From the NCBI GenBank assembly GCA_039545355.1, contig BCJJ01000004.1, forward strand, positions 1,630,801 through 1,694,800: a DNA stretch of 64,000 nt, written 5' to 3'. Below the pieces are notes generated by a model. That model saw nothing but the letters and a program-made list of their open reading frames with translations. It searched no databases and was not told the DNA's origin. The stretch's first letter is position 1, and each line of letters begins with the position of its first letter. This stretch comes from Trichosporon coremiiforme (Eukaryota; Basidiomycota; Tremellomycetes; Trichosporonales; Trichosporonaceae). Of this stretch, positions 1-11,400 are shown in pieces. The position numbers and the translations under genes are program-made.

Positions 1-2577
1 CTGCTGAGTCCAGCGCTTCCGGAAGCAAATCAACGAGCGGAACTGTCCACGACGAGTCTCTTCTCCGGTACATCCTGTCTGAGACGATCGGCGGAACTGC
101 GGGAAGCGACTCGTGGCCGGATTCGTTCCGTCGCGACCTGCTTTCCCTGCTCCTTAAGCTCTTCAGGCTGAACACGCCCTCCGACTATAACGCCATTACC
201 CAGCTTTGGGTCCAGCTTGACGACGCTGCTGACTGCGCCCAGGGTATCATCAGCCTTCTGGCTGATGGAAGTGCCCAGGGCCGTGTCGAGGCCTACCAGA
301 TTGCTTTTGACGTGACGGAGATGGCGCCGCAGAGCTTCCTCGAGCGTCTGCGTACCGTCATTGCTGAGTCTGGATGGGGACCCGAGGGATCGAAGGGCGA
401 CGAGGAGCAGCGAACAGCTCTGCACGAGATTCTCAACGGCAACCGTATCGCTGAGCTGTACATCAACTTCCTCAAGAAGCACAACCAGACCGACATGTCG
501 ATCCTGAAGGGCACCAAGGACAGCCTCGAGGACCGCTACTCCATCTATCACTCTGCCATTACCTTCACCAACGCCTACGCCAACTGCGGCACGACGTCGG
601 ACCGCTTCCTCCGCGAGAACCTCGACTGGCTCGGAAGGGCGTCCAACTGGGCCAAGTTCTCTGCAACCGCGGCTCTCGGTCTCATCCACCGAGGATCGTA
701 CATCAACGGTGTCCGCGTCGTCAAGCCTTACCTTCCCGGTGGAACTGCTCCCTCCAAGTTCTCCGAGGGTGGCGCTCTCTTCGCTCTGGGCCTGATCTAC
801 ACTGGAAGGAAGGCCGGTGCTGAGGACGAGCTCCGCCAGGGACTCGACGACGCCAACGACCCCATCGTCCAGCACGGTGCTGCTCTTGGTCTCGGTGTCT
901 CCGCTCTCGGAACTGGTGATGAGGACATTTACGATGAGCTCAAGAACCTCCTCTTCCAGGACAACGCCACCTCGTCAGAGGCTGCCGGATATGCCATGGG
1001 TCTCGTCATGCTCGGACAGCCCAACGAGCGCGTTCTCGACGAAATGATCTCTTACGCTGGTGAGACCCAGCACGAGAAGATTATCCGTGGTGTTGTCATC
1101 GGTACCGCTCTTACCATGTACGGCAAGCGCCATGGTGCTTCGGACGTCATCCAGAAGTTCATCACCTCAAACGTGAGTTAACCTGATGTTCCCTGTAACT
1201 GACTTTCAGGACGCTATTCTCCGCTACGGTGGTATGTTCACGTACGCTCTCGCCTACGTTGGCACTGGCGACAACAAGGTCATCAAGCAGCTCCTGCACT
1301 TCGCCGTCTCCGATGTCAACGACGACGTCCGCCGTGCCGCCGTCATTGCCCTTGGTTTCGTTCTTTTCCGCAACCACACCCAGGTTCCTCGCGTCGTTCA
1401 GCTCCTCGCCGAGAGCTACAACCCCCACGTTCGTCACGGAGCCACCCTTGCTCTTGGTATCTCGTGCGCTGGCACCGGTCTTCAGGCTGCCATCGACCTG
1501 CTCGAGCCCATGACCAAAGACCCCGTCGACTTCGTCCGCCAGGGTGCCTACATGGCTCTTGCCATGATCCTCATCCAGCAGACCGAGGCGCAGTCCCCCA
1601 AGGTCAAGGAGATCCGCGAGCTCTTCCAGAAGGTTGTCACGGACAAGCACGAGGACCCCATGGCCCGCTTCGGTGCCTCGCTCGCGCAGGGTATCATCGA
1701 CGCCGGTGGCCGCAACATGACCATCTCGCTCGCCACCCGTGCCGGTACCCCCGACATGAAGGCCATCGTCGGTATGGTCATGTTCGTCCAGTTCTGGTAC
1801 TGGTTCCCTCTCGCGCACTTCCTCGGCCTTACGTTCTCGCCGACGACCATCATCGCGCTTGACTCGCAGCTGCGCATCCCCAAGGTCGACTTTGTCTCGT
1901 GGGCCAAGCCGAGCATGTTCGACTACCCCAGCACGGCCAAGCCCGTGACGGAGGAGAAGAAGAAGAAGGCCAAGGCTGCCGTGCTCTCGACGACCGCGAA
2001 GGCGCAGGCTCGTGCCCGGTCAAAGAAGGCGGAGGCCGGCGAGGCGATGGACACGGACGACAAGCCTGAGAAGGAGGAGGACGAGTCGTCGCCCAAGAAG
2101 AAGGAGCGCAAGGTCGAGCCTCCCCAGGCCGTTGTGCCGAACATGACGCGCGTGACGCCGCAGCAGCTCCCGTTCATCACCGGCCCGTATGACCCGTCCT
2201 CGCTCAAGGGCAAGGAGAAGGAGGACTCTCTCGCCCCGCTTCACCCGAAGAAGGGCGCGTACCGCCCCGTCCGCGCCGTGGGCAACTACGGCGCGTACGA
2301 GGCGGACAAGCCCAGCGACGGCCGCGCCCGCGTCCAGTGGTCTGGCAAGGTGCTCCTGCTCGAGGGCGAGGGCAGCGATGGGTTCATCGAGCTCGACGCC
2401 GCACTCTGGCCCCGAGGAGTCGCCGATGAGCCCGCTACGCCGCCTACGCCCACGCCTCTCGGCGGCCTCGCCAATGCCGCCCCCGCTGCGCCGCCCAGCT
2501 ACAGCGCCAGCCAGAACTTTGACTGGGACGGAGAGGCACCCGCCTCCTTCGAGTATGAGTTTGACGACAGCAGTTAG
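1..2577 (+). CDS. RPN2: 26S proteasome regulatory subunit RPN2 (PSMD1), 5' partial
   Basis: This is the non-ATPase scaffold of the 19S base, which carries ubiquitin-receptor and deubiquitinase partners. Exons are <3..1172 and 1210..2577; the frame is open from base 3, so the start lies off the left edge. The 37-nt intron (1173-1209) begins GTGAGT and ends CTGACTTTCAG. About 845 residues are visible, against roughly 950-1000 for the family, so about 100-150 N-terminal residues are missing. Proteasome/cyclosome (PC) repeats are clear, for example [32 protein letters not shown] and [18 protein letters not shown] Lys/Glu-rich charged linker (1950-2120) follows, then the conserved C-terminal domain. 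The last residues, FEYEFDD, resemble the PEPFEY-type tail that binds the Pru domain of Rpn13 in other species. The gene is convergent with RPS4. Confidence 0.95.
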
Positions 2578-3051
2578 GTTGTGTAGCGCGTGTGCAGTCG
2601 GAACGATTAGAATGTAAAGCATATATGCATGGAGAAGTGATACCACTGGTTGCGTTGTGCTGAGCTGTGGTGGAGGCCTCAGTCGTCACGTGGAAAGAGA
2701 TTCATTGCAAGTGTTCTGACATGTGGTGCATAGAGGGTGTGACTACAAGCGAGGCTATGGAAGTCAGTGAGGCGTGTCAGTCGTTCACGCGAGTTTCACG
2801 TGTGGTCAGAGAAGGGCCGTGGGGACGGGGGTTTTTTGGTTTGCAGTTTGGGAGAGAAAAAATCAACTCCCGAGCTCTGGTAGAGCTGATGCCACACAGC
2901 GCGCGAGGGAACCATTCCTCGCGAGCTGGCCAGAGCAGAAAGCAAAGCCAGCGTCGCTGTGCCGGCGCGTACTAGTTACGCGCCGCTTTCATGTGCGGTC
3001 GAAATGTGCATCCCCAGGAAATACATGGTGTAAGAACTACGCCTACGCTGC
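2578..3051. other. Intergenic, convergent 3' ends of RPN2 and RPS4
   Basis: No coding signal was seen. The stretch holds the 3' flanks of both genes. It contains a perfect 7-bp hairpin, CGCGAGG (2902-2908) and CCTCGCG (2917-2923), with an 8-nt loop. Two CACGTG cores lie near 2692 and 2795. Confidence 0.6.
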
Positions 3052-4237
3052 TTAAGCGTCCTGCTTCTGGCGACGCTTCTGGTCGCGCTCCTCGGTGATG
3101 GTGAGCTGTGGATGTCAGTTACGTATTCAGAGTCATGGGTCTGTAAACTCACCTTGACACCCTTGCCCTTGGGGAGCGAGACCTGGGCCTTGGCGCCCTC
3201 ACCGATAACGAAAACGTTGCCGATGCGGGTAGCGAAGGTGCGGTCAAGAACGTCACGGACGTGGACNATGTCGAAGCCACCAAGGTGACGCTCCTTGTGG
3301 ACNATGACACCGGAACGACCCATGTTACGTCCACCAGTGATCATGACGACGTTTCCGGGCTCGAACTTGAGGTGGCCGGTGATCTTGTTCTGCTGGAAGT
3401 CGAACTTGACGGTGTCGTTGACCTTGATGTTGGGGTCGGGGTANCGGATGGTGCGGCCGTCGTGGGTGACGACGTAAGGGACACCCTTGGCACCGAGCTG
3501 GCACTTCTTNACCTTGCANAGCTTGAAGGNAGCCTCCTCGGGGGTGATGCGGTGGATGGTGAAACGACCCTTNACATCGTAGAGGAGACGGAAGTGCTCG
3601 CCAGACTTCTCNATGGAGATGACGTCCATGAAGCCGGCGGGGNAGGTCTCGTCAGTGCGGACCTTNCCGTCGACCTGNATGAGACGCTGCTTGACAATAG
3701 CAGTGACCTCCTTGCCGGTGAGGGCGTACTTCATGCGGTTACGCAGGAAGACGGTGAGGGGGAGGGACTCGCGGAGCTTGTGAGGGCCGGGCGAGGGGCG
3801 GGGGGCGTAGGTTCCGCCCAGCTTGTCGAGCATCCATGACGAAGGAGCAGCAAGACGCTTGAGGTGCTTTTTAGGACCGCGACCCTAGACAAAGTTAGCA
3901 ACCAGGTTTCCTTCACAAAATTTCTTGACCAGGCGACTTTCGACCCGACAGAAGCAGTTCAGACAGCGCGAACATGACAGAGGAGTAGCTCGATGATCGC
4001 GTAGTGTAGGCGTTGTCGTAAGAAGCCTGTGCGTTGTCGCTGTTGTCGGTTGATCACTCAAGCTCACGCCCCAGTGATTGTCGTCCGAGTTCCTCTTCCG
4101 AGCTCGGACTCCAGGCTCCCGTGCTGCTCCCAACGCGAAAACCAAGCTGCTCGTGCTGTCTGTCGTGTTCGTCGTTCCTCTGCTGTCGCTGCTGTCGAGG
4201 TCGTCGTCGTCTGGTAAGCGCGTCGGCGACTCACCAT
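3052..4237 (-). CDS. RPS4: 40S ribosomal protein S4 (eS4)
   Basis: A structural protein of the small ribosomal subunit. The model is complement(join(3052..3105,3153..3884,4235..4237)), 262 residues, the usual eS4 length. The first coding exon is only the ATG, followed by a 350-nt intron (3885-4234, GTGAGTCGCC to CTAG); this layout is common in ribosomal protein genes. The second intron (3106-3152, 47 nt) lies near the 3' end. Family motifs are [49 protein letters not shown], and a C-terminus ending [13 protein letters not shown]. The S4-type and KOW segments are intact. Eleven N bases fall only in this gene (3267-3678), nine at third codon positions; the encoded amino acid is mostly unambiguous or Ile/Met. 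No box C/D pair was visible in the long intron. Its promoter is shared with the divergent inositol monophosphatase gene. Confidence 0.95.
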
Positions 4238-4527
4238 TTTGATTGATGGTTGGAGAGTTAGCTCGAGCCTGCAATCTCGAGGTCAACCACCAGCAGCCGT
4301 GCAGCGACACCTCCTCTGCCGGTTCAGGGTCCAAGGCGCAAGTCGGACTTTGCGAAAAGTGGCGCGGTAGTTATGTCCGACGCCTGCGGTTCCGAACACG
4401 TGGCCAAACTCACGGAGGTCGGAAGAAGTCCGGTACCTCGGTGGAGGGCGAACGTGTGTTGCGTCATACGATCGGTCACCAATGTTCGACGGCAGGCGTC
4501 TACGACGTTCCGACAACAACAACCACA

Positions 4528-5802
4528 ATGGCAGACAAGCTCGACCTCGACCAGATCCTTGAGTTCGCTAAGGACACTGCCCGAAAGGTCAGCTTTGTCT
4601 CTTCCGCTGCAGCTGACAGGACAGGCGGGCCAGCTTATCCAGGACGGCCAGAAGCGCCGCATGCAGGAGAATGCGTCGCAGGACCAGAAAGTCAACTCGG
4701 TTGACGTGAGCAGATACGGGGGAAGGCGCTGATCATAGCTCGTCACCGAGGTCGACAAGCAGGTCGAGGACTTTATCACCAAGACCATCAAGGCGAAGTA
4801 CCCTGACCACAAGTTGTGAGCTGGTCTTCCCGGGTGTTTGAAGCTGATATCAGCATCGGCGAGGAGACCTATGACGGCCAGAAGATCACCGATGACCCGA
4901 CCTGGATTGGTAAGTTTGTACGGTGTCGGTCTAAACTAACGTGCAGTCGAGTAAGCTGTCAAGTGCGCTGCATGAGCTGAACCCCAGCCCGATCGATGGC
5001 ACGACCAACTTCGTGAGTTGAGATGCCTCTCCGGAACTGACACCAGATCCACGGCTTCCCCTTCGTGGCATGCTCGATCGGTTTCGCGGTCAAGGGCAAG
5101 CCGGTCGTCGGCGTTGTGTACAACCCCTTCCTGAATCAGATGTACTCTGCCGCCGAGGGCCGGGGCGCCTACGCCGACAGCACGAAGCTCCCGCGCACGA
5201 AGAAGGGTCTGAACGACCTCGGCGAGGCTCTGTGAGCTAACCCTCCCCGTTACGAGCTAACCCCAGCGTCGCTGTCGAGTACGGCTCCTCGCGCCGCGAC
5301 CCGGCCATGTCGAACAAGCTCAACTCGTTCAAGAAGCTGACCAGCGACAAGAAGGACGGCGGCAAGATGGTCCACTCCCTCCGTTCTGTTGGATCCGCTG
5401 CGCTCAACATTTGCATGGTCGCTGCGGGCGACATCGATGTGTGAGCAGGCCATACCTGGCAGCGAGCTGACGTCAGGTACTGGGAGATCGGCTGCTGGCC
5501 GTGGGACGTCTGCGTGAGTCTACCTACCCAGCTCAAACTAACGCACAGGCCGGCATGTGCATTCTGCAGGAGGCGGGTGGCGCCAGCTTCGGCAGCAAGG
5601 ACTCGGACGCCAAGGACGGCGTGCCCACCTCCAAAATCATGGGTGAGCTGCTGTGGATATCACTATGGACTGACAAACAGAGGGCCGCAAGTATCTCTTC
5701 GTGCGGTACATCAAGCCCGAGAGCGACGGCGACACGGTCATCGGGTGCCAGGGCAACATTGCGCACGAGTTCTACGAGTCTATCCAGGAGTGGGACGCTT
5801 AA
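4528..5802 (+). CDS. Inositol monophosphatase (11 exons, one of 4 nt)
   Basis: Hydrolyses inositol monophosphate to free myo-inositol in a Mg2+-dependent, lithium-sensitive family. Exons: 4528..4587, 4625..4705, 4739..4815, 4854..4909, 4947..4950, 4988..5012, 5047..5231, 5267..5440, 5477..5513, 5549..5642, 5681..5802. The joined frame is 915 nt, 304 residues, close to the family norm. Metal ligands are all present: GEE (E76, E77), VDPIDGT (D93, D96) and WPWD (D231). Nine of the ten introns are 34-38 nt; the second is 33 nt. The VDP codons can only be read if the 4-nt exon at 4947-4950 is included, since it supplies the end of Val92 and the first two bases of Asp93. Intron 1 has an unusual GTCAGC donor and its acceptor (4624) was chosen for frame. 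The start follows an ACAACC-type leader and is the only reasonable one. Confidence 0.93.
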
Positions 5803-8407
5803 GCCAGTGATGTCAGGCGAGACTGTCTCCTGCCCACCCGCGTGCGCCTTGTGCTTCTAACGCAAATAGAAAAGAAGGGATTATCCATAATCAAACAATG
5901 CAAGCTAAACAAACACTACAGCGCGAGCTACACACTTACACAAGACACAGCAGACCCAAAGGATCAAACACACACAAATAGAAGGGAAAAAATGTCCCAG
6001 CCTACCCGAGGACCGTCTACCTGCATAGACAGCCACGATAGCACCCTCGAGCCGACTAAAGCCCTCGGCGCGCCTGGGCAGACTGGTTTCGTTCTTGCCC
6101 CCCTTTCCCCGTCCAGACGCCAGTGGAGTTGGGCGCTGATCGTGAATAAAAGGGGCGTTTTAGCTTTCGCACAGTATGCGTTTGAGAAGAGATGTGGAAG
6201 AGAGGAATAATGGGGGAAAGATGTGGTGTGTGGTGAGTTATACCTGTGTGTGTAGGATCCAGAGCTTCACTGTGTCGCTGTCTCGAGTGCTTGTGTTAGC
6301 ATTGCTGCAGCCGTAGCTGGTGTGTTTGATGGGATGAGTGAAAGACAGAAGCCTGTAACCGTTCAGAAATTGTACACTTATGGTCCGACCAGTCGTGCCT
6401 CGCACCAACTTGATACCGTCTCTGCCCCCTTTCCACCGTTATTCCACGTACATATATCACGTGACCGGTTTCACGTGACCAGTCTGTCGCTAAAGTCCCA
6501 CGACAGGTTTGACAGATCTGCTGCAGAGCGTAAAGGTTAATGAATGTGCGCAGCGGTCCACCCTGTCCTCAGGCATCAGGCTGGTCAGGTGACGGAATCT
6601 GCAATTGACTGGGCGGATGCAGGATATGCAGGAACCGCCCCTTGCTAGCTCTTCGGCCCAAAAAACGACTCATTTCGGGCTTGTGGGCTCTTCACCACCT
6701 TGAGATCTGGTATTGGACGCTGGATCGTGGGCCTTCTGCTTCGTTTAGGCTCTCTCGGCTGTCCTGTCATACGCCGAGGATTGGGTTTGCGACGGATCCC
6801 CGGAATTGGGGTCTACCTTCATATTGTCCTACTGAGGTGTTTGGGATAGGTAGAGGATGATTTGCAGCCCGTGCGCCCGAGACCACGGGGTACACGCGGT
6901 CCGAGCGGTCGCCTCTGGCGCGTTGGCTTGCCAGGCTGGCGGCTAATCACCTTCATTCGTTGAACGGCTGGACAAGCCCATAGCCCGATCAAGCAACCAA
7001 CGAACGCCGGCGCGCGGCGCGTCACCCCTGTCCCCGTACGTCCCTCATCCCTTGTTTCCTTGCTCGGCGCGTCGGCGGCCGTGTTGTCTGCTCTGCGCAA
7101 GCTGCAAGCTCTGTTCAGCAAGAGAAGATGGGAACTGCGCTCAGCGCCTCGCCGCCACCTTGACGCTGCGGAAGGCGTGCCTGCGCATGCATCCAGGCAT
7201 GCATGCCCTCGATGCGAGCTGTCAGATTCGTGAGAAAACGTTGCATTCGGACGCCGCCTTGGCGTTGCAATGCTGTAATCCGTGTTATACGAGGATGGAG
7301 GGAGGAGGCTGCACGGACATGGCCCCGTGCCTCCGTTCCTTCGTGGTAACGATTCGGGGTATGGCAGTCGGAAGGCACGGCGGGCACGGCATGGGGTGCG
7401 CGGCGAGCAAGCTGTGTTGGAAGTGTGTTACGGCAGGCACGACGTGCAATCTGATCTCAGTTCATCATCGGGGTCAGGCTTTGCAGACTTAATGCGAGGC
7501 ATGAAAGTGGGTTCTCGAGGTGTTTGAGCCTTTAAACTTCGATCAACGCGTTCAAAGCGCTCTGGCACCAGGGCACCGACCAGGGAAACCCACGGCTGCA
7601 GGCGCAGGGCCTGAGACGCCTTGCAGCGCCGCAGCGTCAATGGCTGCTTCCGGTTGGCATGCAGCAGAGGGGACAGGGGCAAGCCGGGCGGACACTGAAG
7701 GGTTATGCGCTGGCATCCAGGGCGGATGGTATTCACGGTACCACACCCTGCGCTTGAGTACACTCTGGTACAGCATTACCGACGGACCAGCAGCCACTGC
7801 TGGCTGCAAGCCAAGCTCATCAACCTAAGCTTGGACAGGAAGGAAGAGGGAGATCGACCCAGCAAAGCATCCACCACCCCCTCGTCCTCGGCCCAGGAGA
7901 CTGCTTCCGTCCTAGCCTCAGCGCCCTGCCCTTACCCTGCCGTCCGCCGCTTCTCCCTTGCCACTGGCCTGCAGCCGAAGCCAAAGCATCACTCCTGCGC
8001 GTCTGCCGCTGCTCCGGGGCCAGCAGCCAGCAGCAGCCATCGACCACCCGACAGTAACGCTGTGATCTGCGCCATCTCATCTCCTCATCTCCTCCTCTTC
8101 GACGTCTCCCATCCCTCCTTCCCGGATCACCCTCCGCCCTCCTCTCCTTCTCTCCCTCGACAACATTCCCCAGCTTGACCCCTCGCGCGTCCGACACAAA
8201 GGCGCGTAGCGACGAGGCCAAGTAAACAAATCTCCTCACGGCCAGCAACCCAGCGACCATCACCCGCGCGTCTGGTCGTTGTTTGCACTCGGACACTGAT
8301 CGACCGGAGCGCGTCGTCACTACCTCTCGACCAGCCTATTGATCGAGAGCTCGGCCGACAACCTCCCCCCTCTCTCTTTTGCCTAACGACAGCGAATTCT
8401 GATCATC
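5803..8407 (+). other. 2.6-kb intergenic stretch before the tricalbin gene
   Basis: No supported gene. The first few hundred bases are A-rich 3' flank of the inositol monophosphatase. Two identical TCACGTGACC E-boxes lie at 6457-6466 and 6471-6480. From about 7850 the + strand is C/T-rich up to the tricalbin ATG, as expected of a leader. Reading frames here (such as 7052-7492 and 7705-8178) show no family features and no codon bias like the neighbours. Confidence 0.6.
6457..6480. promoter_or_regulatory. Tandem CACGTG E-box pair
   Basis: Two perfect copies of TCACGTGACC separated by four bases, so the palindromic cores are 14 bp apart. CACGTGAC is the typical site for bHLH factors of the Cbf1/USF class in fungi. 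The gene controlled is not clear: the pair lies about 650 bp past the inositol monophosphatase stop and 1.9 kb before tricalbin. Confidence 0.45.
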
Positions 8408-11400
8408 ATGGCCGCTAATTCGAACGGCAACGCTGGCCAGGGCGCCGCCGCCCCGGGCCAGATGCCAGGCCTCAACAGCTCCCAGAAGCAGGCAGTCGCC
8501 CAGGTCGCCGCGCAGGATGCCCAGCGCGGTGCTACCGTTCACGTGAGTGCTGGATGTGCTTTTGCGGCAGCCTCTTCCGGATGGATGCTCGTGTCAGCCG
8601 CGCGCTGTGAACCAGCTGCAGATGTACCGCCATGACTCGAGCTAACAATGCAGACGTTTGACGCCAACGCTGCGCCCCAGGACAAGGCCGCTGCTAGCAA
8701 GAGCGGCTTTGGCAAGGTCTTCGGTGCCCCGAAGAGCATTGGCCGCGGTGTCATGAATGTCGGCAAGGGTGCCGCCGGCGGTGTCGGTGCTGTTGGACGC
8801 GGCGTCGTTGGCGGCGCTACAAACGTCGTCGGCGGAGTCGCTGATGGTGTCGGTGCCGTTGGCCGCGGTGCCATTGATGGTGTCGGAGCCGTCGGCAAGG
8901 GCGCCATCGGTGGTGTCACTGCCGTCGGTCGCGGCGTCGGCGGCGGTGTCAACGCCGTCACCGGCCACGTCCACGGCCAGGCCAGGAATATGCTTGGAAA
9001 CATGCCCGGTATGGGTGCCCTCAAGGACGACCCGAAGGGCAGCGCGCGTGGTGAGTACTTTACATGATGGGGAACTCAGTGTTGTTACTCGGCCGTCGAT
9101 CACTGCCCGTGAACGGAGGTCCGAGCATAAGCCACACAAAGTATCCTCATCACAGGAGCTGCCGGATCGTTGGCGGCGTAGCCGCCAAGACGCACGGATA
9201 GCTGAGTGTTACCTGCGGAATACGTGTGGGGTGCACAGCTTCGAGTGTGTTAAAAGCGATCACTCAATCGCTCTTTCATGCTGTAATCCCTTCCGCCTCT
9301 CAGAGCTACCGCAGCGATGAAGGGCAAACTCACCCCTATCCGACCTGATTCACTCCCTAAGCTTCCCAAAATCACCGTCACGAAAGCCGTTGCTAATGAA
9401 CCCCAAGCCGTCGCTATTGACACGTCGACCTCGGACGCTCCCGCCCCGACGGTCTCCCTCGAGGATGCCAAGAAGGCTAGCGAGGAGGCCAAGAAGGAGC
9501 AGGACGTCCCCGGCAACATCCCCAAGACCGTTCTCCCCGGCATCCCCACTTGGGTGAGTTACTCAAGGTAGCGTCTGAACTGACAGGCAGATGGGCAATG
9601 GCTTCGGCTGGAAGGAGGTCGCCGGCATCGAAGGCAAGGGCCTTGCCGATGCCAAGACCGCTGAGCAGCTTAGTATCCTGCAGCAGTACGTCTCGGACCA
9701 GTACTACGGTACCTGGTACGTGAACGCTGGTATCATCGTCTTCGCCGTTCTCGCTACCCGTCTGACCTCGTGGCTCCGCTTCGGCTGGGCCTGGGTCTTC
9801 ATCATTCTCGCCTTCTGTGCCACCGCCTACACTCTTTCGATCAAGCGCACTCGTGAGCGTGCCCGCGACGACATTCAGCGCGAGCTCGTCAAGACGCGTC
9901 TCATTACTGAGACCGAGAGCGCTGACTGGCTCAACGGCTTCCTTGACCGCTTCTGGCTCATGTGAGTACAGCTACAAATGCTTCGTGGTTCTCAGCTAAC
10001 AGACAGCTACGAGCCCGTTCTTTCGGCTACCATTGTTCAGTCTGTTGACGCTGCCCTTGTCGCCAACACCCCCGGCTTCCTGGACAGCATTCGCATGACC
10101 ACCTTCACCCTCGGCAACAAGGCTCCCCGCATTGACTACGTCCGCACCTTCCCCAAGACCCCCGACGATGTCGTCGCCATGGACTGGGCCATCTCCTTCA
10201 CCCCCAACGACCTCCAGGACGTCACCCCCCGTGAGGCCGTTAACCGTGTCAACCCGAAGATTGTCCTTACTATCCGTCTCGGCAAGGGTATCGTCTCCAC
10301 TGGCATGCCTATTCTCCTCGAGGATCTCTCCTTCTCTGGCAAGATGCGCATCAAGCTCAAGCTCATGACTGCCTTCCCCCACATTCAGAAGGTCGAGATG
10401 AGCTTCATCGAGAAGCCTACCTTTGACTACGTCCTCAAGCCCATCGGTGGAGAGACCCTCGGTTTCGACATCAACTCGATCCCCGGTCTTGCTCCCTTCA
10501 TCCGCGACCAGGTCCACGCCAACCTCGGCCCGATGATGTACGACCCCAACGTCTTCACCCTGGACCTCGAGCAGATGCTCTCGGGCTCTCCTCTTGACGC
10601 TGCCATCGGTGTCCTGAAGATCACTGTTCACGACGCTCGCGGCCTCAAGTCTACCAAGCTTGGTGGCGGCTCGCCTGACCCCTACGTTGCGCTGTCTCTT
10701 GGTGCCAAGCCTCCTGTCGCCCGCACCAAGACCATCGACTCTACTTCTACTCCCTCGTGGAACGAGACTCAGTTCGTTCTTGTCAACTCTCTCGCCGACG
10801 TCCTCAACTTCAACATCTTCGACTACAACGAGCACACCAAGGACGACCCTATCGGCACCGTCACCCAGGAGCTCCAGGGCTTCGAGGACGACGAGTCCCA
10901 GGAGGGCCTTGTCGGCCGCATCCTTCAGGGAGGCAAGGACCGCGGAGAGCTCCGGTACGACATCAACTACTACCCGACTATCCAGCCCGAGAAGAAGGAG
11001 GACGGCACCTTTGAGCCCCTTCCCGACATCCCCACTGGTATTGCCCGTCTCAACATCCACCAGGCCAAGGACTTCGACCGCTCCGGCGATGTCAACGCGT
11101 ACGCTACCGTCTACCTCGGCAAGAACCCCGAGCCCATTCACTCGACCGATGTCGTCAAGAAGAACTCGGCCCCTGCCTGGGATGACAACACCGAGTACAT
11201 CTGCGCCGACAAGAATGCCTCCGTCGTCACTATTGTTGTCAACGACAAGAAGACCAACTCGGTTCTCGGCCGCGCTACGATCAAGCTTTCGGACATCATC
11301 GCCGCCAAGGAGAAGGAGGAGGACTGGTTCCCGCTCCAGGGCTCGCGCCAGGGCAAGATTCGTCTCTCCGCTACTTTCAAGCCTGTCAGCATGCCCGGTG

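Noticed and set aside
3885..4234. Possible snoRNA in the long first intron of RPS4
   Set aside because: No box C with a matching box D was found on the transcribed strand; H/ACA structure could not be judged by eye.
7052..7492. Cysteine-rich frame of 146 codons in the gap before tricalbin
   Set aside because: No signal peptide, no repeated cysteine spacing, codon use unlike the neighbours, and a competing frame on the other strand.
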